From NCBI GenBank assembly GCA_021811865.1, contig JAKAQB010000022.1, forward strand, positions 1 to 46,494: a stretch of DNA of 46,494 nt, written 5' to 3'. The stretch is from Actinomycetes bacterium. Lineage in GTDB: Bacteria > Actinomycetota > Acidimicrobiia > Acidimicrobiales > Palsa-688. This document shows positions 42,859 through 46,494 of the stretch, in pieces. The position numbers and the translations under genes were made by a program. The notes beneath the pieces were generated by a model, which was given only the letters and a program-made list of their open reading frames with translations, was not told where the DNA came from and did not search any database. Within the stretch, counting starts at the first letter, position 1; every line of letters starts with the position of its first letter.

Positions 42859-43382
42859 CAGGGCTGCTCCAGCCGGGCGGCGGTCGGCCCAGCGGGGCTC
42901 GGGGAATCAGTTCGCCGCTCTCGCGGATCGAAGGCGAGCGCCTCGATCGCCTGCACGGCACGCTCGCGCGCCGGCGGAGCGACGAAGTCACGCTGGCGGA
43001 CCTGCTCGAGCTGTCTCCGGAGCTTCGATAGCGCCCGCGCCCGTGCCGCACCGGTGGTCCGTGCCGCCTCGACGGCCTCGCGGGCCAGCGCCTCGTACTC
43101 GGCCGCGCGCTCCTCGCCCATGCGCTCCATGAGCAACGCCGAGGCCTGGGACGTCGTCGGGCGGCTGGTCCACACGCTGGCCTCGCCACCCACTTCGACG
43201 ACGCCGGCAGCCAGCCATTCGAGCTGCTCCTCGCCGCGCGCGCTGTGCGGCAACATTGCGACGCCGTCGGCGACTCGGAGCGCCCCGAGCTGGCGAAGTC
43301 GACGCCACAGGCCGATGCGGGGCGTCGAAGGCTCCCGCGGGAGACGGTAGACGAGCATCACCCACGAGCGCTCTCCGGCCAT
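42858..43382 (-). CDS. ChrB N-terminal-type regulator (split ChrB)
   Basis: This 174-residue protein starts with SWVMLVYRLPREPSTPRIGL and contains WRRLRQLGALRVADGVAMLP, the N-terminal domain of ChrB, a PaaX-like winged-helix fold. The C-terminal half is a charged helix with many Arg/Ala. It is divergent from the beta-propeller gene and is followed without gap by the ChrB-C domain gene. It is presumably the DNA-binding half. A candidate operator lies in the divergent promoter (43404-43437). Confidence 0.85.
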   Translation of the reverse strand: MAGERSWVMLVYRLPREPSTPRIGLWRRLRQLGALRVADGVAMLPHSARGEEQLEWLAAGVVEVGGEASVWTSRPTTSQASALLMERMGEERAAEYEALAREAVEAARTTGAARARALSKLRRQLEQVRQRDFVAPPARERAVQAIEALAFDPRERRTDSPSPAGPTAARLEQP

Positions 43383-43403
43383 CCCGTAAGCCTAGCCCGA
43401 CTC

Positions 43404-43437
43404 TTGACGAGTTGCGCAACCACGGTTACATTGACCG
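43404..43437 (+). promoter_or_regulatory. Divergent promoter with palindrome, candidate ChrB operator
   Basis: On the plus strand TTGACG (43404-43409) and TACATT (43427-43432) form -35 and -10 boxes with a 17-base spacer. Inside the spacer is the perfect 10-base palindrome GTTGCGCAAC (43411-43420), and ACGGT (43422-43426) and ACCGT (43434-43438) form an inverted repeat around the -10. A repressor here would block transcription of the propeller-MFS genes. Confidence 0.6.
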
Positions 43438-43477
43438 TAGCCGTCGGCTCACGATGGCACACCGGAGGACGCCACGC

Positions 43478-44359
43478 ATGGGGTTGAGGAGGATCGCGAC
43501 GGTAGAGCTGCCATCGGGCGGCAGCTACGACCCCGCCGACGTGCACCTGCGAAGCGGGCGGGTCCACCTGGCCAACACCGCCCTCGACCAGGTCGAGGTC
43601 CTCGACGGACCGGGCGCGAGCCATCTCGCCAGCATTGCGGGGTGCGCAGGCGCAAGCGGCGTGCTCGCTGTCGGCGAGGCGATGGTCGCCGCGGCCCGCG
43701 GCTCGGGTGAGGTGCTCGTCCTCGACGGCGCAACCGCGCAGTTGCTGCGCCGCTTCCCAGTCGGTCCCGCGCCGAACGGCCTGGCGTGGGATCCCGACCG
43801 AGCCCAGCTGCTCGTCGCCGACACGAGCGAGCACACCGCTCGTCTCGTCGACTTGGGCGGATCGGCGATCGCCACCGTGGCGCTCCCCGGTCGCCCCCGA
43901 TGGGCGGTCCACGACGCGTGCTCGGGCCACTTCCACGTGAACGTGAAAGATCCCGCCGGCGTCATCGCCCTCGACGCCGTCGAGCTTGCCACGGTCGGCT
44001 GGTTCCCGCTCGAGGCCGTCGGCCCGCACGGCCTCGGCCTCGACACCGAGCGAGGCGTGCTGCTCGTCGCCTGCGACGACGCGTCACTGCGCTTCGTGGA
44101 CCCGAGCTCCGGTCACGAGCGCCACGCCGTCGCGCTCGCGGGAGAGCCCGACGTCGTCTTCGTCGATGCGCGACGAGCCAGCGCGCACGTCTGCGTCGGC
44201 GATCCGCCGACTTTGCACGTCATCGATCTCGACGATCGCGCCATGCGCGAGGTCATCACGACGGGCGCCGGTGCGAAGACTGCCGCCCTCGATGCCGAGC
44301 GGGGGAGGTTCTACGCCTTCCTGCCGGCGGCGGGCCAGGCGTGGGTCTACGGGCTGTGA
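43478..44359 (+). CDS. YVTN/YncE-like beta-propeller protein
   Basis: This 293-residue protein has repeated blades of the kind LLVADTSEHTARLVDLGGSA and GVLLVACDDASLRFVDPSSG and ends with GRFYAFLPAAGQAWVYGL. No signal peptide is visible, so it is probably cytoplasmic. I chose ATG 43478, which follows GGAGGACG at a good distance; ATG 43454 lacks a ribosome site. It is not a known part of chromate operons. Its stop codon overlaps the MFS start (GTGA), a strong sign of coupled translation. Confidence 0.75.
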   Translation: MGLRRIATVELPSGGSYDPADVHLRSGRVHLANTALDQVEVLDGPGASHLASIAGCAGASGVLAVGEAMVAAARGSGEVLVLDGATAQLLRRFPVGPAPNGLAWDPDRAQLLVADTSEHTARLVDLGGSAIATVALPGRPRWAVHDACSGHFHVNVKDPAGVIALDAVELATVGWFPLEAVGPHGLGLDTERGVLLVACDDASLRFVDPSSGHERHAVALAGEPDVVFVDARRASAHVCVGDPPTLHVIDLDDRAMREVITTGAGAKTAALDAERGRFYAFLPAAGQAWVYGL

Positions 44360-45633
44360 TCGGCGCGCACGACCGCTCCGGGGACGAGGGGGACCTCCGC
44401 CGGATCCTTTTCGCCCGCGGCGCTCGGGGGCTCGCCTCGGGGTACTTCGCGGTGGTCCTCGGCGTCGAGCTGCACCACCAGGGACTGTCGGGCATCGAAG
44501 TCGGCCTCGTGCTCGGTGCCATCCTCGGCGGTGCGGCGTTCGCCCTTCTGGGGGTGCGTCGCTTCGCCGACGGCGCTGGTCGCCGGCGCTGCTACCTCGC
44601 CGGCTACCTCGTCCAGTCGGCGGCGGGCCTCGTCCTCGTCATCTCCCCGTGGTGGTGGCTGCTCGTCCTCGTCGGCCTGACCGGAGCGCTGTCGGGCGAG
44701 ATCATCGACTCGGGCCCCTTCAATGCGCTGGAACAGGTCATGCTCGCGGCCGCGGTCACCGAGGAGCGACGCCTGCGCACCTTCAGCCGCTACAGCGCGG
44801 TCGGCACCGCGACGGGCGCGCTGGGCGCGCTCGGTGCCGGGCTGCTCGAGCTCGCCGGCACCGGCGCGATCAGCCGATCGAGCTTCCTTCCGATCATCCC
44901 GTTGGCTCTGTTCGGGGCAGCATGCGCGTGGAGGCTCTCGACTCGCGTCGAGCATGACGCGGTCGACGTCATGAGCGCGTCGCTCGCGCCGGCCATCGCC
45001 AGCCAGCCCGCCGGCGGCGAGACCCGGCGGATCGTGCACCGGCTCTCGGTGCTGTTCGCCCTCGACTCCTTCGGAGCCGGCTTCACGGTCCAGGCTTTCG
45101 TCGCCTACTGGCTCGCCGCCCGCTTCGACGCGAGCACGCTCTCGATCGGCATGATCTTCCTCGGGCTCGGAGTGCTCCAGACCATCTCGATGATGGTGGC
45201 GGGTCGCCTCGGCGAGCGGTTCGGGCTGCTGGCCACGATGGTGTTCACGCACCTGCCGTCCAACGGGTTCCTCGCCGCGATCGCCTTCGCCCCAAGCCTG
45301 CCCGTCGCCGCGGTGCTGCTCTTCCTTCGTGCCTCGCTGTCGCAGATGGACGTCCCGACGCGCAACGCCTACGTCATGGCCCTCGTCCCAGCCAAGGACC
45401 GGACCGAGGCCGCTAGCACGACCGGCCTGGCCAGGCTCATCGCGCGCCCGCTCGGTCCGCTGCTCGCCGGAGCGGCTCAGAGCCTGGCGCTCGGCGCGCC
45501 CTTCCTCATCTCCGGGGCGCTCAAAGGCATCTACGACGTCAGCCTGTGGCTGTGGTTCCGGCGTGTCCCGCTTCCCGAAACAGACGATCGCCCGGCGGTC
45601 CCCGCGATGCAAGCCAAAGAAGCAACCACATGA
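44356..45633 (+). CDS. MFS transporter linked to ChrB-type genes
   Basis: This 425-residue transporter has 12 membrane helices and a central hydrophilic loop (about 205-225) of the MFS kind, starting LRRILFARGARGLASGYFAV. The GTG start overlaps the propeller stop. Chromate operons with ChrB normally carry ChrA (CHR family); here the exporter is an MFS protein with a different fold. It may export chromate or a related oxyanion, as MFS carriers between ChrB-type genes occur in some actinobacteria and proteobacteria. The substrate is not proven. Confidence 0.85.
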   Translation: MIGAHDRSGDEGDLRRILFARGARGLASGYFAVVLGVELHHQGLSGIEVGLVLGAILGGAAFALLGVRRFADGAGRRRCYLAGYLVQSAAGLVLVISPWWWLLVLVGLTGALSGEIIDSGPFNALEQVMLAAAVTEERRLRTFSRYSAVGTATGALGALGAGLLELAGTGAISRSSFLPIIPLALFGAACAWRLSTRVEHDAVDVMSASLAPAIASQPAGGETRRIVHRLSVLFALDSFGAGFTVQAFVAYWLAARFDASTLSIGMIFLGLGVLQTISMMVAGRLGERFGLLATMVFTHLPSNGFLAAIAFAPSLPVAAVLLFLRASLSQMDVPTRNAYVMALVPAKDRTEAASTTGLARLIARPLGPLLAGAAQSLALGAPFLISGALKGIYDVSLWLWFRRVPLPETDDRPAVPAMQAKEATT

Positions 45634-45649
45634 ACGAAGGAGCAACGAC

Positions 45650-46096
45650 ATGAGATGGATGACCCGTGCCCGCCCGAAGACCGACCGGATCGCGTGCCCC
45701 TGGCTGATTCGGCGCTTCATCGACCCCGACGCGGCTATCATCTACGTCCCCGCCGGCGAGGTGATCCAGCGGGCCGGAGCACAAGGCGCGCGCACCTTCG
45801 ACGCACCGGGAGCGGAGTTCACCCACCGCGACAACAAGTGCAGCTTCGAGGTGCTCATCGACGAGTTCGACCTCGCCCGCGACGACCCCGCGCTCGTGCG
45901 GCTCGCCAAGATCGTGCACGCCGCCGACATCGCCGCCGACTCGGGCTCGGACCCCCTCGGAGCCGGGCTCGAGGCCATCGGCATCGGCGGACTTGACGTC
46001 GAAGCGGACGACCAGCTCCTCCTCGAGCGCGGCTCGTTCGTCTACGACGCGCTCTACGCCTGGTGCCGGCGCGAGGCTGCCTCCCCTACGCCCTGA
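45650..46096 (+). CDS. ChrB C-terminal-type protein, copy 2
   Basis: This 148-residue protein is a paralogue of 42427-42858: RWMTRARPKTDRIACPWLIR, RFIDPDAAIIYVPAGEVI, FDAPGAEFTHRDNKCSFEVL and IVHAADIAADSGSDPLGAGL. Start: ATG 45650 after GAAGGAG. The Asp/His/Cys residues conserved in both copies suggest metal binding or catalysis. It is encoded last on the plus strand and directly follows the MFS gene by 16 bases, so a shared mRNA is probable. Confidence 0.88.
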   Translation: MRWMTRARPKTDRIACPWLIRRFIDPDAAIIYVPAGEVIQRAGAQGARTFDAPGAEFTHRDNKCSFEVLIDEFDLARDDPALVRLAKIVHAADIAADSGSDPLGAGLEAIGIGGLDVEADDQLLLERGSFVYDALYAWCRREAASPTP

Positions 46097-46171
46097 ACCC
46101 GCCCACACCCGCCGGCGCCGTCTCGAGCACCGAACGAGCCGGCCTGCTGGCAAACGCCCCCCTGCCAGCGC

Positions 46172-46494
46172 GTGCGTAGGGCACGACAGGTCTTGGTGGC
46201 GGGGGTTCAGGGCCATCGCGCGACCGTCGGGTTATCGACCCGACGGAGTTGCTGGTCACGGCGCCGTGCCCGTGTACTGCATAGGCAGTTGCCCTACCAG
46301 GCCGACGCCGACGCGGTGGAGACGTGGAAGCGTGAGAAGTTCCCGGCGATCCGGGCTGAGGCGGCCAAGGTCGGAGCCGTGGTGTTGTTCGAAGGCGAAG
46401 CGTCGCTGCGCTCGGAGCTCCACTCCGCCACGACGTGGGGGGTCGTTGGTCAGACCCCGATCATGAAGACCACCGGAGCCCGCTATCGGGTCAA
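46172..46494 (+). mobile_element. IS630-like transposase fragment (runs off the window)
   Basis: An open frame to the window end has the clear part PYQADADAVETWKREKFPAI, then VVLFEGEASLRSELHSATTW and GVVGQTPIMKTTGARYR, which match the catalytic-core region of IS630-family transposases. The usual acidic motif (xDExG) reads FEGEAS, so the first catalytic Asp may be lost. The N-terminal half is not found in the 75 bases upstream; codons before about 46292 are Arg-rich and doubtful. It looks like a truncated or decayed copy. The 3' half is outside the window. Confidence 0.6.

Overview
This is a GC-rich window with many GTG and TTG starts and tight ATGA gene overlaps. DosR-like boxes, a DrrAB-type exporter and several actinobacterial-style regulators suggest a high-GC actinobacterium. 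The species cannot be named from the sequence. Disrupted genes and element remnants lie between intact operons, so parts of the window behave like an accessory region.

1-15.7 kb is mainly a phenol/catechol degradation locus. Minus-strand genes dmpK-L-M-N-O-P-Q-B (7851 to 2043) encode a multicomponent phenol hydroxylase, its assembly protein, regulator and reductase, a reactivating ferredoxin and a catechol 2,3-dioxygenase. A second ferredoxin/catechol dioxygenase pair (9368 to 8059) lies upstream. An IclR regulator (9480-10250) is divergent from the plus-strand lower pathway dmpE-F-G-H, a frameshifted dmpI and dmpD (10362-14981). Related palindromes beside IclR suggest shared control. No dmpC is visible. 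An AONS-family aminotransferase opens the window and an ArsR repressor closes this section.

15.7-20 kb is a scrap zone. It holds a thioredoxin-like C-terminal fragment, a group II intron 3' end (domains V and VI), the first 46 codons of a DUF1801-like gene, an intact NRAMP-like transporter and a methyltransferase pseudogene.

20-29.6 kb contains a DrrAB-type ABC transporter, an SDR, a GDT1-type membrane protein and zwf. Next come GGGACCTTCGGCCCT-type boxes with two small unknown proteins, an Hsp20 and another unknown. A sulfur-handling trio follows: SQR-like flavoprotein, single-Cys DsrC-like protein and DsrE-like protein. Together this reads as a hypoxia/dormancy and sulfur block.

30-38 kb has an O-methyltransferase, a divergent FolP-like protein and a membrane esterase in one minus-strand run. 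YbaK and an aldehyde dehydrogenase follow. Then comes a persulfide-detoxification unit: rhodanese plus MBL-rhodanese, divergent from a CstR-like repressor, with two TACCC-N4-GGGTA operators.

38-46.5 kb has a small membrane protein, a TetR/MFS pair with a palindromic operator, and a MerR/quinone oxidoreductase pair with a MerR-type promoter. The last cluster is chromate-resistance-like: ChrB split into two proteins, divergent from a beta-propeller protein, an MFS transporter and a second ChrB C-terminal-type protein, with no ChrA. The window ends inside an IS630-like transposase fragment.
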